A DNA stretch of 64,000 bases from Babylonia areolata (GCF_041734735.1 NC_134880.1:20072246-20136245); one strand, 5' to 3'; counted from the stretch's first letter, positions 58,101 through 64,000 are shown. Program-made: numbers and translations. The notes: a model not told the origin generated them from the letters alone.

Positions 58101-60484
58101 TCTGTCTGTCATGTGGATAGTCTGCAAACATTTGAGAGGGACCTCGGACTTGTCGACAGATGTTTGGGTGACAAACATGCAAACTGGCTGAGGACTGCAG
58201 AGAATGGAGTACTTAGACTGCTGAGTGCATCCAACGAAAAAAGATTTTACAGATTTTTTTACGCCCTTGGCTCTTGCAGCCATGTGTGTAAGAAAAACTG
58301 GTGATTTAAAATAAGCTCTTACAGCAACAGTAGAGACTGTTGACCATAATTTGAAGTAGGTTGGGGGGAGTGTGTGTGTGTGTGTGGGGGGGTAGGTTGG
58401 GAAGCAAAAGAGGAGGGAGGCTAAATACACCATGTATGTGTTAACATTTCTGAAGTTTTTATGAGCGTGTTGTTGGTGGTGTGTGTTGTGACTGCTTTGA
58501 TCAGCTTTGTGTTTCTTCTTTTTCCTGAACAGTTTTGAACCATGAACACATTCAGCATGCTCTGCAGCAAGTACAAGCCACTGCCACAGACAGTCAGAAA
58601 TCAAAGTGAGTCTGTGTGTGGGTGTGGGTGTTAGTGTGGGCATGTTTGCACGCAAGTATGTGTGTGGATGTGTGTGCGTTTGTGTGTTTATTTTGCCACT
58701 TGCCTTTTCATTTTTTTCCCTTTGTTTTTTCTTTCTCGATATATATTGAAGGACAGGCACTCAATAAATAGCTATTATTATTATTGTTGTTGTTATTATA
58801 TAGTGGTTGATATTGTAATGCACACATAAGAAAATGTATGCATGCGTTGTGACAGTTTGGGTACAGATACATCTACTTGGCAGAGTCTTGTATTCTTGAG
58901 AGGTAGACGGTAGAAGTGTAAGAGCAGTAGGGCAAAAAGGATGGATATACTTGTCAAAAGAAAGATAGGAGGTTATGCTTGGTAAAAGTTAACTGAGAGA
59001 AGAGAGGATTTATACTTCATTGAAGGTAATGGGGATGGACATTTATGTTTAAAAGGTAAAGAAAAAAAAGAGGGTTAAAATAAAATTGGTTCGAGGTATG
59101 AAAGAAACAAAAAGGTAGAAGGTATGAGAGGGATTGTCATTGAGGGTTTTGTGTGAGGGGGAAAAAGTAAGGGAGAGAGATAGAAGATAACTTCTTAGAA
59201 AGTAAGGGAGAGATATGGAAGATAAACATGGTAGAAAGTAAGGGAATGAGATGGAAGAAATAAATAATTCAAAGAAGGTAAAAGAAAGCAAGACATATAG
59301 ACTTACAAAGGGTCATATCAAAAAGAAAAGAAAAGACTTAAGAAGTGGAGTGGTGGTGTTGTACCTGATGACCATTATTCAAAAACCTGTTCTAGACTTT
59401 ATAATAGATAGACCATTGAATTGAAAGAGAATAATAAAATATATTGTACTTGAAATGCACATCAACGTTCGAGCTGGTCAAGTTGGAGTTTTAGAATTAT
59501 TTTCATATTTTCATTTTTAGATTCTCAGACTTGCTGGCGCTGGCAGAGGACATAGAGGACATCAGAACAACACGCGTGCTGCGAGGCAGAAGGGGGGCCA
59601 ACTCCAGTCCCAAGATGGTGAAAAGCAAGCGCCCTGTGGACAGCGACAGCAATTCTGACGTGGAGGAGGTAAACAGTCAAGTTTCTGAGTGTTTCTGTCA
59701 CTGACCATGTGGGTTGTTCTATGCTTTTGAGTCTACACATACATGGGATGTTCTCTGTTTTTGAGTCTACTCATTCTTGTCCAGCTGGGTTAAGTCACTG
59801 TTAAGACACATTGGTAAAACAGAAAAAAAAACAACCAGAAACATTACCATGTTTTTTGAAAGAAGCAATAGGCGTTTTGACCCACTACACTAGTTTCAGT
59901 TTCAATTTCAATTTCTCAAGGAGGTGTCAGTGCGTTCGGACAAATCCACAATATATATGCTACACCACATCTGCTAGGCACATGCCTGACCAGCAGCATA
60001 ACCCAACACACTTAGACAGGCCTTGAGTGCATGCACATATGTATTCTGCTACAGAATTTTGCCAGAGGACAACACTCTCATTGCCATGGGATCTTTTCCA
60101 GTGTTCCAAGTGTGTGCTGCACACAGCACCTCGGTTTATCATCTCATCCAAATGACTAGATGCTCAGTTTGATTTTCCAGTCAAACTAGGGAGAAAAGGT
60201 GAGAGGAGGATTCGAACCCAGACCGTCATAGAATCTGTATTGGCAGATGAGCATCTTGACCATTCTGCCACCTTCTAGAGTGCAACTATACCAATGACAT
60301 TAAAATCATTCTGGGTTTATTTTGATACCATGTTCAGCTTATATGAAACCTGTTATGAGTTTGGTTAACATGAAAACGGTAATGAGTTTTATTTACACTG
60401 TTTCAGGAGGAGACGAACATGCGTCATCCCCCGAAGAAGAAGAAGAAACTGGCACAGCCTGCTCTGGATGATGACAGCGATTAA
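21260..60484 (+). CDS. INTS3: Integrator complex subunit 3 (SOSS complex subunit A), 31 coding exons
   Basis: Spliced product of 1023 residues against 1043 in human, colinear from end to end. Recognised stretches: [11 protein letters not shown] (about 91-101), [11 protein letters not shown] (188-198), [52 protein letters not shown] (352-369), [46 protein letters not shown]. Residues 1-490 form the N-terminal helical-repeat part; 490-560 is an acidic disordered linker (FSDDEDD); 560-900 is the C-terminal helical-repeat part, known in the family to bind INTS6 and nucleic acid. The tail has a basic KKKKK patch and ends DDDSD, like human GSDSD. It works in the nucleus in Integrator (snRNA 3' processing, promoter-proximal termination) and in SOSS with an SSB protein at DNA breaks. 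All introns are GT-AG. Confidence 0.97.
21480..21538 (+). repeat. (TA)n microsatellite in INTS3 intron 1
   Basis: About 58 bp of pure alternating TA, about 135 bp after exon 1. Confidence 0.97.
21660..21955 (+). mobile_element. SINE-like family G copy
   Basis: 'ttctaatccagtgttaccac', 'ttcacccaggtgcgaatatc', 'gagttcattgcccaaataca' match 13125-13395 and 47196-47332. Confidence 0.65.
21970..22044 (+). repeat. (CA)n microsatellite
   Basis: CA run with two 'ccaca' interruptions near the left end. Confidence 0.97.
22854..22937 (+). CDS. INTS3: INTS3 exon 2
   Basis: Residues 29-56; [13 protein letters not shown] matches human VSEREANDALNAY. 84 nt, phase 0 at both ends. Confidence 0.92.
23750..24152 (+). 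mobile_element. SINE family B, full length
   Basis: tRNA-like head: 'ggtggcagaatggctaggat', B-like 'gggttggaattcca'. Core: 'cattcggatgagatgatgaa', 'aaaaagaatccatggcaacg'. Tail is the T module with an enlarged hairpin loop (CATCTGCCTGGCACTAGTGG CAGATG). A T-run follows at 24172. Confidence 0.88.
24936..25026 (+). repeat. (CA)n then CACATG repeats
   Basis: CA dinucleotides followed by (CACATG)n hexamers. Confidence 0.95.
25424..25507 (+). CDS. INTS3: INTS3 exon 3
   Basis: Residues 57-84; [15 protein letters not shown] matches human GLFTLILTEPAQAQK. 84 nt, phase 0 at both ends; donor AAG|GTGAGC. Confidence 0.93.
25563..26004 (+). mobile_element. T element with long AT-rich and TAC-repeat interior
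   Basis: The T module (25563-25692, ending 'agtcaggccttaag') continues into about 260 bp of A-rich DNA and (TAC)n. It ends 'ggcgcaaaatcttgat', the reverse complement of 'atcaagattttgcgcc' near 6880 in the other long T copy. This suggests the full element is a T module, a variable simple-repeat middle and a fixed end. Confidence 0.65.
26005..26872 (+). mobile_element. Composite C+D SINE, full length (~870 bp)
   Basis: C head: 'ccaccgtggcgaagcggttt' with B-like 'gagttcaattccctg', then 'gtgaccggcccctacccaaa', 'ggatatcattatgacaggaa'. A 60-bp linker with an A-run follows, then the D domain from 'ctgtggcctttcatgccctg' to 'gatgggacagccgaaaaaa'. The order C then D is the same in the reversed copy at 51660-52530. 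Flanks 'caaaatcttgat' and 'caaaattgatat' may be an imperfect target duplication. Confidence 0.8.
27102..27215 (+). CDS. INTS3: INTS3 exon 4
   Basis: Residues 85-122; [18 protein letters not shown], strongly conserved with human LVSRDGMNIVLNKI. Phase 0-0. Confidence 0.95.
28129..28215 (+). mobile_element. LINE 3'-tail fragment
   Basis: 'cacagcgcttaatcttgtcc' and 'aaggcgttttgacaccggta' resemble the LINE end at 602-690 ('tagcgctgaatcttgtgcag', 'aaagcgctttcgcaccagtc'). It lies directly before exon 5. Confidence 0.55.
28225..28309 (+). CDS. INTS3: INTS3 exon 5
   Basis: Residues 123-150; [19 protein letters not shown]. Donor G|GTAAGT, phase 1. Confidence 0.93.
28852..29160. mobile_element. TTAA-bounded MITE-like element K1
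   Basis: Left end TTAACCCCTTCAGTGCCCCG; right end 'gtcactgaaagggttca', so the termini are inverted repeats (TTAACCCyTTCAGTGmC). About 300 bp, no coding capacity. Confidence 0.7.
29613..29679 (+). CDS. INTS3: INTS3 exon 6
   Basis: [20 protein letters not shown] matches human GGDVTAKNIWLAESVLDIL. Ends in phase 2. Confidence 0.95.
29883..30456. mobile_element. TTAA-bounded MITE-like element K2
   Basis: Left end TTAACTCACTGCGGACAA, right end TTGTCCGGAGTGAGTTAA: 18-bp inverted repeats with one mismatch. About 570 bp. TTAA duplication is the hallmark of piggyBac-type insertion; no transposase is seen. Confidence 0.82.
30814..30964 (+). CDS. INTS3: INTS3 exon 7
   Basis: Residues 173-223; [19 protein letters not shown] and [15 protein letters not shown]. 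Phase 0 at the donor. Confidence 0.95.
31643..31772 (+). CDS. INTS3: INTS3 exon 8
   Basis: [20 protein letters not shown], then [17 protein letters not shown]; among the best conserved parts. Donor G|GTAAAG, phase 1. Confidence 0.95.
31905..32850 (+). mobile_element. LINE reverse transcriptase C-terminal region, decayed
   Basis: Fragments in order: [62 protein letters not shown], then in another frame [20 protein letters not shown] and [20 protein letters not shown]. This matches the thumb to C-terminal end of non-LTR reverse transcriptases, including the zinc-knuckle-like C-x-C...H...C stretch. Several stops and frame changes show it is dead. It sits in INTS3 intron 8. Confidence 0.85.
33907..34004 (+). 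CDS. INTS3: INTS3 exon 9
   Basis: [20 protein letters not shown] then [13 protein letters not shown]; human has GILQLLQSRTSRKFLACRLT PDMETKLLF. Phase 0 at the donor. Confidence 0.94.
34505..34696 (+). CDS. INTS3: INTS3 exon 10
   Basis: Longest coding exon (64 codons), residues 300-363; [20 protein letters not shown] and [15 protein letters not shown]. Confidence 0.96.
35232..35319 (+). CDS. INTS3: INTS3 exon 11
   Basis: [20 protein letters not shown], then AERDNIMNI. Phase 1 at the donor. Confidence 0.96.
36425..36660 (+). mobile_element. T module with a poly-G insertion in its hairpin loop, abutting exon 12
   Basis: 'ggtcaggcatctg' (36426) and 'gcagatgtggtgtagtatgt' (36541) are the two hairpin arms of a T module. 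About 100 bp of T- and G-runs, including about 23 uninterrupted G, lie between them. 'tgaaactgaaactgaaa' repeats run from the module end to within 12 bp of the exon 12 acceptor. Confidence 0.7.
36673..36752 (+). CDS. INTS3: INTS3 exon 12
   Basis: [20 protein letters not shown], then LLDFMCR. The acceptor gttgttgcag lies directly behind a purine-rich 'aactgaaactgaaa' tract derived from a T element, so the usual long pyrimidine tract is missing. Confidence 0.95.
36950..37195 (+). mobile_element. T module with upstream CTT-rich tract
   Basis: T module at 37080-37176 ('gggttatgctgctggtcagg' to 'cgcctccttgag') followed by 'aaactgaaactgaaac'. A TTC/CTT-rich tract precedes it, as in the copy at 6832-7106. 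Confidence 0.7.
37196..37785 (+). mobile_element. A/B-type SINE core split by element H1
   Basis: 'gagccgaggtcccatgtgcg' and 'aaaacccatggcaaaaa' (37200-37260) continue at about 37735 with 'aaatgttgtcctctggcaaa' and 'aagaaatccatgac'. Confidence 0.7.
37262..37733 (+). mobile_element. Element H1 (short, internally deleted)
   Basis: Left end 'gcaaggccttcaagactcac' with GACTCACTTGTG at 37284; right end CACAAGTGAGTC, a 12-bp inverted repeat. The right end also forms a local hairpin (GACTCACTTTG ... CAAGTGAGTC). The middle matches both ends of H2 but lacks about 1 kb of its interior. A CA run lies at 37655-37679. Confidence 0.75.
38112..38203 (+). CDS. INTS3: INTS3 exon 13
   Basis: [20 protein letters not shown]; human IIPNFYPPLEGHVRQGVFSS. 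Phase 2 at the donor. Confidence 0.94.
38754..38863 (+). CDS. INTS3: INTS3 exon 14
   Basis: [20 protein letters not shown], then NFLEFCSI; human LAPLFDNPKLDKELRAML. Phase 1 at the donor. Confidence 0.95.
39015..39335 (-). mobile_element. C-domain SINE copy
   Basis: Reverse match to the C heads at 26005 and 52530: 'cagtgttggtcagg', 'gggtgggagccagccat', tRNA-like end 'gacgcaaaccacttcgcca'. No D domain follows. Confidence 0.75.
39791..39913 (+). CDS. INTS3: INTS3 exon 15 (acidic linker)
   Basis: [20 protein letters not shown] ... [13 protein letters not shown] low-complexity acidic linker equivalent to human VEVKIEEPV ... AAFSDDEEDL. Confidence 0.93.
40474..40612 (+). CDS. INTS3: INTS3 exon 16
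   Basis: [20 protein letters not shown], then [17 protein letters not shown]. Matches human FRFHPIKETVVEEPVDITPY and LDQL. Phase 2 at the donor. Confidence 0.92.
41277..41334 (+). CDS. INTS3: INTS3 exon 17
   Basis: [19 protein letters not shown]; human TEAQCEVMQEIVDQVLEE. Acceptor behind a ~25-nt T-run. Phase 0 at the donor. Confidence 0.9.
41945..42329 (+). repeat. Decayed tandem copies of the exon 18 acceptor region
   Basis: The real acceptor region reads 'ttattgacttttttgttttg' then CCACAGGATGACTTTGACC. Look-alikes: 'tttattgactttt' then 'gccactggataacttttacc' (about 41972-42028), 'tttattgacttattggtcat' then 'aggataataggcctttctt' (about 42122-42161), and 'ttttggccacatgaagacat' 'tgacctg' (42240-42267). 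Confidence 0.6.
42330..42442 (+). CDS. INTS3: INTS3 exon 18
   Basis: [20 protein letters not shown]; human EDFDSEQLSVLASCLQELF. Acceptor ttgccacag; donor CA|GTGCGT, phase 2. Several decayed look-alikes of this acceptor precede it. Confidence 0.93.
42560..42735 (+). mobile_element. T element, A-tailed orientation
   Basis: 'tagttgctcagggagacatc' to 'taatcagacctttag', followed by (AAAAT)n-like sequence. Confidence 0.75.
43598..43645 (+). CDS. INTS3: INTS3 exon 19 (48 nt)
   Basis: [16 protein letters not shown]; human SLEESVGKPLYLIFR. Smallest coding exon. Phase 2 at both ends. Confidence 0.9.
43832..43951 (+). CDS. INTS3: INTS3 exon 20
   Basis: [20 protein letters not shown], then LLLYFLKV; human SLLLDLLSELYQKQPKIGY HLLYYLRA. 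Confidence 0.94.
44587..44677 (+). CDS. INTS3: INTS3 exon 21
   Basis: [20 protein letters not shown], then [11 protein letters not shown]; human ends LHTCLMMDMK. Phase 0 at the donor. The following intron (3.1 kb) carries the triple-nested insertion. Confidence 0.94.
45187..47188 (-). mobile_element. SINE family A split by element H2
   Basis: The A tail ('tatcacgacagatttctctg') lies at 45187-45268. The remaining body and tRNA-like head ('ttttcctgcatgcagtttta' to 'ctaggccatcactccac') lie at 46893-47188. Confidence 0.82.
45269..46892 (-). mobile_element. Element H2 (long form, ~1.6 kb)
   Basis: Starts TGACTCACTTGTGTAAAC and ends CACAAGTGAGTC then 'ttgaaggccttgcctg', so the termini match H1 in reverse. 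A 75-bp unit ('aacaacaagagcagtcattg' ...) is tandemly doubled at about 45511-45661. Near 46680-46757 there is a tRNA-like stretch (A-like 'tagtgttatggataagacag', B box 'gggttcgaatctg'), probably another SINE inside. No transposase frame is visible. Confidence 0.7.
47333..47563. mobile_element. TTAA-bounded MITE-like element K4
   Basis: Left TTAAAACCCCTTCAGTGCCA; right 'acggcagtcaaggggtttta' 'a'. Inverted termini with the consensus TTAAAACCCCTTSASTGCC. About 230 bp, lying directly behind the G SINE. Confidence 0.75.
47761..47820 (+). CDS. INTS3: INTS3 exon 22
   Basis: [20 protein letters not shown]; human CQEDDVRLLCHLTPSIYTE. 60 nt, phase 0-0. Confidence 0.95.
48119..48559. mobile_element. 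TTAA-bounded MITE-like element K5
   Basis: Left TTAACCTCTTGACTGCACTG; right 'tagcagtgaaggggttaa'. Related termini to K1 and K4; about 440 bp. It begins 300 bp after exon 22. Confidence 0.75.
48973..49041 (+). CDS. INTS3: INTS3 exon 23
   Basis: [20 protein letters not shown]; 69 nt, phase 0-0. Matches human FPDETLRSGELLNMIVAVID. Confidence 0.92.
49951..50029 (+). CDS. INTS3: INTS3 exon 24
   Basis: [20 protein letters not shown], then TFLSIL; human LQELVCHVMMGNLVMFRKDS. Confidence 0.94.
50333..50393 (+). repeat. (CA)n with ACGC/GCGC end
   Basis: CA run followed by 'cgcacgcacgcatgcgcagg'. Confidence 0.95.
50653..50766 (+). CDS. INTS3: INTS3 exon 25
   Basis: [20 protein letters not shown], then [15 protein letters not shown]; human LDWETFEQYCAWQLFLAHNI. 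Confidence 0.95.
50955..51140 (-). mobile_element. D-domain fragment
   Basis: Reverse match to the end of D: 'attcccacgccacatattct', 'agcgtcggcagtccacacag', 'gccacacaccagaggagatt'. Confidence 0.65.
51544..52660. mobile_element. TTAA-bounded MITE-like element K3, split by a composite SINE
   Basis: Left TTAACTCACTCAGTACGGCC; right 'gttcgtatggagagagttaa'. The two K3 parts (51544-51659 and about 52532-52660) total ~245 bp and are separated by the C+D SINE. Confidence 0.8.
51645..52545 (-). mobile_element. Composite C+D SINE, full length, with 14-bp target duplication
   Basis: AATTGTGGTATTCT occurs on both sides (51646-51659 and 52532-52545). On the minus strand the order is tRNA-like C head (tggcgaagtggttagcgtcg, B box gggttcgaatccc), linker, D domain, A-rich tail. 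This proves that C and D move as one unit here. Confidence 0.92.
52915..52963 (+). CDS. INTS3: INTS3 exon 26 (49 nt)
   Basis: [17 protein letters not shown]; human HPEALSCLLLQLRRE. Short exon after the long repeat-filled intron 25. Confidence 0.92.
53100..53378 (-). mobile_element. SINE family S copy, diverged
   Basis: Reverse match: 'ttataggatttttaacacat', 'ccaaccttaacccataaggt', and the tRNA-like end 'tgctttaaccacttggctgg'. Confidence 0.7.
53605..53766 (+). CDS. INTS3: INTS3 exon 27
   Basis: [40 protein letters not shown]. Matches human PSEEMVKMVLSRPCHPDDQF TTSILRHWCMKHDELLAEHI. Confidence 0.95.
54222..54634 (-). mobile_element. SINE family A, full length, diverged
   Basis: Same order as 6295-6692 with many substitutions, so older: 'tctccccagggagagcgtgt', 'gccagggacaacccttttgt', B-box region 'gtggttcgaaccagtg', head end 'cctctaggccaacactccac'. 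Confidence 0.85.
54657..55259 (+). mobile_element. T element with 15-bp target duplication and long simple-repeat interior
   Basis: Flanked by GCAAGACACTGTCCA (54642-54656) and GCAAGACACTCTCCA (55260-55274). The T module at 54657-54780 is followed by A-rich DNA, AT-rich units, CA-rich and (GT)n stretches up to the duplication. Confidence 0.8.
55472..55560 (+). CDS. INTS3: INTS3 exon 28
   Basis: [20 protein letters not shown]; human LTLEQILEHLDNLRLNLTN. Donor T|GTGAGTACCTGTGTGTG; the same string seeds the minisatellite that follows. Confidence 0.94.
55561..57245 (+). repeat. Minisatellite (~34-bp unit) filling the start of INTS3 intron 28
   Basis: About 50 units of the type TTTTGGGGGGTGAAGTGTTT AGTACCTGTGTGTG. 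In 56820-57230 the variant GTTGAGTACCTGTGTGTGTT with GGGGAGATGG dominates. A higher-order block marked by 'tgtgtttgtgtgtgttttag' recurs near 55915, 56065, 56385 and 56595. The array begins at the 5' splice site, whose sequence GTGAGTACCTGTGTGTGTG is clearly a unit. Confidence 0.93.
58533..58605 (+). CDS. INTS3: INTS3 exon 29
   Basis: [20 protein letters not shown]; human FSQTPILQALQHVQASCDE. Phase 2 at the donor. Confidence 0.93.
59521..59668 (+). CDS. INTS3: INTS3 exon 30
   Basis: [20 protein letters not shown] (human KFSDLFSLAEEYED), then a basic and Ser-rich tail [15 protein letters not shown]. Confidence 0.95.
59890..60275 (-). mobile_element. SINE family B, full length
   Basis: In reverse: head 'ggtggcagaatggtcaagat', B box 'gggttcgaatcc', 'gtttgactggaaaatcaaac', core 'cattggatgagatgataaac', T-module tail at 59890-60025 ending in 'gaaattgaaactgaaac'. 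Confidence 0.85.
60407..60484 (+). CDS. INTS3: INTS3 exon 31 (C-terminus, stop)
   Basis: [20 protein letters not shown] then DDDSD and TAA at 60482-60484. The basic patch may be a nuclear localisation signal; the acidic end resembles human GSDSD. Confidence 0.96.
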   Translation, partial: EETNMRHPPKKKKKLAQPALDDDSD

Positions 60485-63290
60485 AAGACCGCTGGCTGTT
60501 ACTACGTTACAGGTTCTTCTGCTGTTGTGATCAGTATTCGGATGAAAGGTGGCTGATTGTTACCACCACCAGTGCAAAGAAATACACTTGCTGGTGGGAG
60601 GATAAGTGCCACTTTAGTTTGTATGGAGTCAGTGAGAAATGGATAGATCCATTGAGTTTTACCTGCCCACTTCATTGGGCAGTGTTTGGAGAGTGCTGTA
60701 AAAAAAACAACCAACAACAACTGCCGCAGGTTTTTGGATAACAAGATCTTCTTTGTTGTCTGACAAAGAATAGGGTTCAGAATACAGGAAGGAAAACGGG
60801 TTAATCGTCAGAAGAAAGAAAACTTTGCAGACCAGTGTTGTCTCCTTCAACAACCTTGTCTTGCCTGTTCACAGACTTGAAAGCTCAGCCTGATCCAGTG
60901 GCTGTGTTGCCCTCTCTGCAGCTCCTTTGTGTTTTGGGGGGTCTTTTTTTGTTTGTTTGTTAAGAATTCAAGCTTGCATTGACCAACTGACTGCATAATA
61001 CCTGCTCTTGGGGAAAAAAAACACACAACAGTTCACCGACAGACAATGAGTGCTGAATGAAATTGCAGGAGAAAGCGTTGGTTTGAGCTCTCAGTTAGTG
61101 AGTCGCTGTTTATGGCTGCTTTTGCCAGCAGCATCAGTCGCCAGTGTGGATTACTGCAGCTTGAGGTCGATCAAAGGTGGATAAACATTGGAGCTTGCTT
61201 TAATTGTGGAGTATCAGGAAAGGAGAAAGAAACTACAGCAACACATATATAACCTGCGCATGCATGCACACACTCACATGCATACATACATATACATACA
61301 CAAACACAAACACACACACACACACACACACAGAGGAATGAGTGCCAGAGGAACCAAGATTACCTGTTCGATATTGGGATGGGTAATGAAATCAGTAATG
61401 CTGCAAAGAAAAAGAGGAAAGCCCCGCTACGGCTGAAAGTTTGAGAACACATGCAGTGAATGATGCCAGAGTGAGATGGACAGTTTATCATTGTGAGTAA
61501 GGGGAATGGCTCCCAGCCTCACAAAACCAGAACCTGTTCTGTATGATACAGGCAGGCCTTCGCAGGGTTTCTACTTGTTAAAACATGTTTCCAGACATGA
61601 AAATGCAAGGGAATCACAATAACGTCTCGCTGGGAAAATCCAATAATACTCTGAAGTGTGGAACATGTGGTGTCCCGAGTCCTCCTTTGCCTGTATCCAG
61701 GTCAGGATGGGTTGATCCCATCTGATGGCACATGTTCTGTGCAAGGGTATCCAGTCGATTCACACGGCATCAACCTTCAGTGAGTTTATTGGTGACAATT
61801 TTGTGTTCTCACAACCTTGGCAGCTTGTATCAAAACAGTGTGGGTTCTCCCCTTTTTTTTCTGTATGTTTTTAATGATGGTAATGATAATGTTTTTGACG
61901 GTGACTTTCTGGTGTGACTGACAAAGAGTCCTGAAAGCTGTGAGGGTGTGGGATGGGGTGGGGTGCTTTTGTTGGATGTCAAACAGGTTTGTTGATGTAG
62001 AATACTTATAACATTCTTTTTATGCCATAATGACCTCTATAGCTCATAGATTGTAAGAGAGTTATGTTTTGTGTGATTTTTTTTTTTTTTTTTTTTTTTC
62101 AAATGCGAGCATACAGCTTAGTGTGTGTTTGCTGTTCCTGTATTCCATTTTCATTTATTACCCTTGACTTTTTCCCACATCAAAACAGAAAATGATCAAG
62201 GCAGCTTTGGTTTGAAAGAGTTTCCAGTGGTCTTGTCTGATGATGATGTCTGCATGCCACAGTATCCAGGAGAATTGTTGACAGATGGTTAGTGGTGTGC
62301 AACTTGTTAACTTGTTAGTTCAAGAAATATCCTTTATATGATAGCCAGGACATGCAGCAGAAACATTGTGCAGAAAAAGATCATTCCCAGTCTGTCATCA
62401 GTCAGCATCGTATTTTCTCACTTCTTCTGTGGGTTTTTCACCAGTTTTATATCTTTCTAAGAAGTTGTTTAGTGTGAGTAATAATAGTATAGTCATACTA
62501 CTATTTTTTTTCAGTGCTTTAGGTGTTGGGCTGTAGAGTTTGTAAATGAAATTTCCAAGCCATGTTCTCCATGGTTCAGTGGTTGGTCAGTTATTTTATT
62601 AGGTTTCTACTTTTTGTTTTCTACTTTTCAACTCTTTGTTGTAATCAGTCAGGTGATTGCATGAATGACCGGCCATTTCTCATCAGAATCAGCACAGTTT
62701 CTTACGTATATTCCAGTCTGCATTATCGTCATATTTCCTGGAATCTCATCTTTCTCCTGCCTCACTCCTGGGGTAATGGAGTTCTTTACTCTTTGTTGAT
62801 CCTTAATTATGCCTTTTTTGTTTCGTGAGGTCTGTCAGAAGAAATTTTCAGCCTGTATGTTTGCTGTCATGTATGTCTGTAATTGTGTGTCTGGAAGCGA
62901 TTCTTTGTAGCCCATACTTGACCTTTTGCCAGAGGTAAGCTTTCAGAACTTTTGAAAATCTGCTGTCATGTGTACTACTACAGCTATGGGACAAACTTGC
63001 AAATGCTGCACCTTTATTTTTCATCTACTGTGATGAAAGAGTTGCTTTTTTTGTGTGTTTCATTTCATTTTCAGACTGGAATTTACCCTTTAAGCGCCAG
63101 TGTCAGTGTAACTTGACATGATAAGTCACCAAATCTTCTTTTATTTAAATGCAACCTTTGTAGGAACATTTGCAGTGAAAAACAAAGAATTCTAGAAATA
63201 CTTCAACAAGAATTGAGGAAGTTCTCTAATTTCAAGAGCCCAGTGCCTGCACACTGCTTAAAAACCTAAAAATCTTGATGAAAGTTTGAG
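60485..63290 (+). other. Probable INTS3 3' UTR and downstream flank
   Basis: No gene and no full-length repeat is seen. There is a CA-rich run at 61260-61332 and a T-run at 62078-62099. I find no AATAAA or ATTAAA by eye, so the transcript end cannot be placed. Confidence 0.5.
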
Positions 63291-63295
63291 GTAGG

Positions 63296-63524
63296 AGGAG
63301 GATGGCAGAATTTTCAAGAGGCTCACCGCCACTACAGAGTCCATGATGGTCTGGGTTCAAATCTCGCTCTTGTTCTTTTCCTCCAAACTGAGCATGTAGT
63401 TGTTCGGATGAGACAGTAATTTGAGGTCCCATGCACAGCACGCACTTGTTGCACAGAAACAGAACCCCTGGCATCAAGAATGTTGCCCTTGACAAAATTC
63501 TGTACAAGAAATCCACTTTGATGG

Positions 63525-63535
<11 letters not shown>
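63296..63535 (+). mobile_element. SINE family B copy without T tail
   Basis: 'ggaggatggcagaattttca', 'ctgggttcaaatctcgctct', 'gttcggatgagacagtaatt', 'aagaaatccactttgatggg', ending in a CA/TA microsatellite (63524-63570). Confidence 0.75.
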
Positions 63536-63570
<35 letters not shown>

Positions 63571-63584
63571 GTGACGGAGTCTCC

Positions 63585-64000
63585 AGTCGGTCCGACGGAT
63601 GAGTAGGCAGGCAGGCTTATCTGTCGGTGTGTGTCTTCATATGGGGGAAGAGGCCGATTCTGGATGCGCAGCACTACCCACAGGTGTTGCAATGGAAGAC
63701 GTCTCCAGAAGTTGAGCCCTGCTTCCTTCGCTCACGCTTCTCCTTAATGGCCAGCGTTCTCTTGTTTTCAAACGTCATTGTGCCACTAGAGCACAGCATC
63801 CTCCAGCGACAGCAGTCAAGGGCATCAGTTTCCCAGGAAGGGATGTCTATTTCACAGGCTTTGAGGTTTGTCTTCAAAAGGTGTCCTTGAAGTGCTTGCA
63901 GGGTCTTCCAAGTTCACGGTGGCCTTCCTTCAGTTGGCCATACAAAAGCATCTTCAGGATCCTGCTGTCTGTCATGCGGACAACGTGTCCTGTCCAGCGT
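63585..64000 (-). mobile_element. LINE ORF2 C-terminus with zinc finger, running off the window
   Basis: The minus strand encodes LKTNLKACEIDIPSWETDAL, DCCRWRMLCSSG, KEKRERRKQGSTSGDVFHCN, TCG, then CCASRIGLFPHMKTH. This matches the end of many mollusc non-LTR elements: basic KxKRxRRK stretch, then CxxCGRxCxSRIGLxSHxRxH. An in-frame stop interrupts the finger (TCG-stop-CCASRIG), so the copy is probably dead. Confidence 0.8.

Noticed and set aside
57975-58760. 261-residue minus-strand ORF
   Set aside because: It lies across INTS3 exon 29 on the opposite strand, is low in complexity and has no recognisable motif.

Overview
The window is animal nuclear DNA, most likely from a gastropod mollusc. 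Two intron-rich protein genes lie on the + strand among many short retroposons. The mollusc call is an inference: the tRNA-headed SINE families and TTAA-flanked MITE-like elements are ones I associate with snail genomes, and both proteins look metazoan. Nothing here is bacterial or viral in layout, and no operon, CRISPR array or true tRNA/rRNA gene is visible.

Layout. (1) About 1-10.0 kb: a divergent rhodopsin-like seven-helix receptor (GPCR) in at least five coding exons (3-256, 2847-2976, 5124-5256, 7250-7443, 9685-9996). Its 5' part may lie left of the window. Its introns hold SINEs, simple repeats, a LINE tail and one LTR-element fossil. (2) About 10.0-21.2 kb: intergenic; G-rich DNA, microsatellites, SINEs and a LINE fragment split by a SINE. 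(3) 21,260-60,484: a complete gene for Integrator complex subunit 3 (INTS3). I resolve 31 coding exons that join in one continuous frame of 1023 codons plus stop, close to the 1043 residues of human INTS3. (4) 60.5-64.0 kb: probable 3' UTR and flank, a SINE, and a minus-strand LINE end that runs off the window.

How the parts relate. The receptor and INTS3 are not functionally linked as far as the sequence shows; they are neighbours. INTS3 acts in the Integrator complex (3'-end processing of snRNAs and attenuation of RNA polymerase II transcription) and in the SOSS single-strand DNA-binding complex.

Most unusual observations. Three splice sites sit next to several decayed copies of themselves: the 5' splice site of receptor intron 1, the 5' splice site of INTS3 intron 28 (about 1.7 kb of minisatellite) and the 3' splice site of INTS3 intron 17. 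The repeats are strikingly modular: SINEs with interchangeable heads and tails, an ~870-bp composite SINE with a 14-bp target duplication, five TTAA-bounded elements inside INTS3 introns, and insertions nested three deep.
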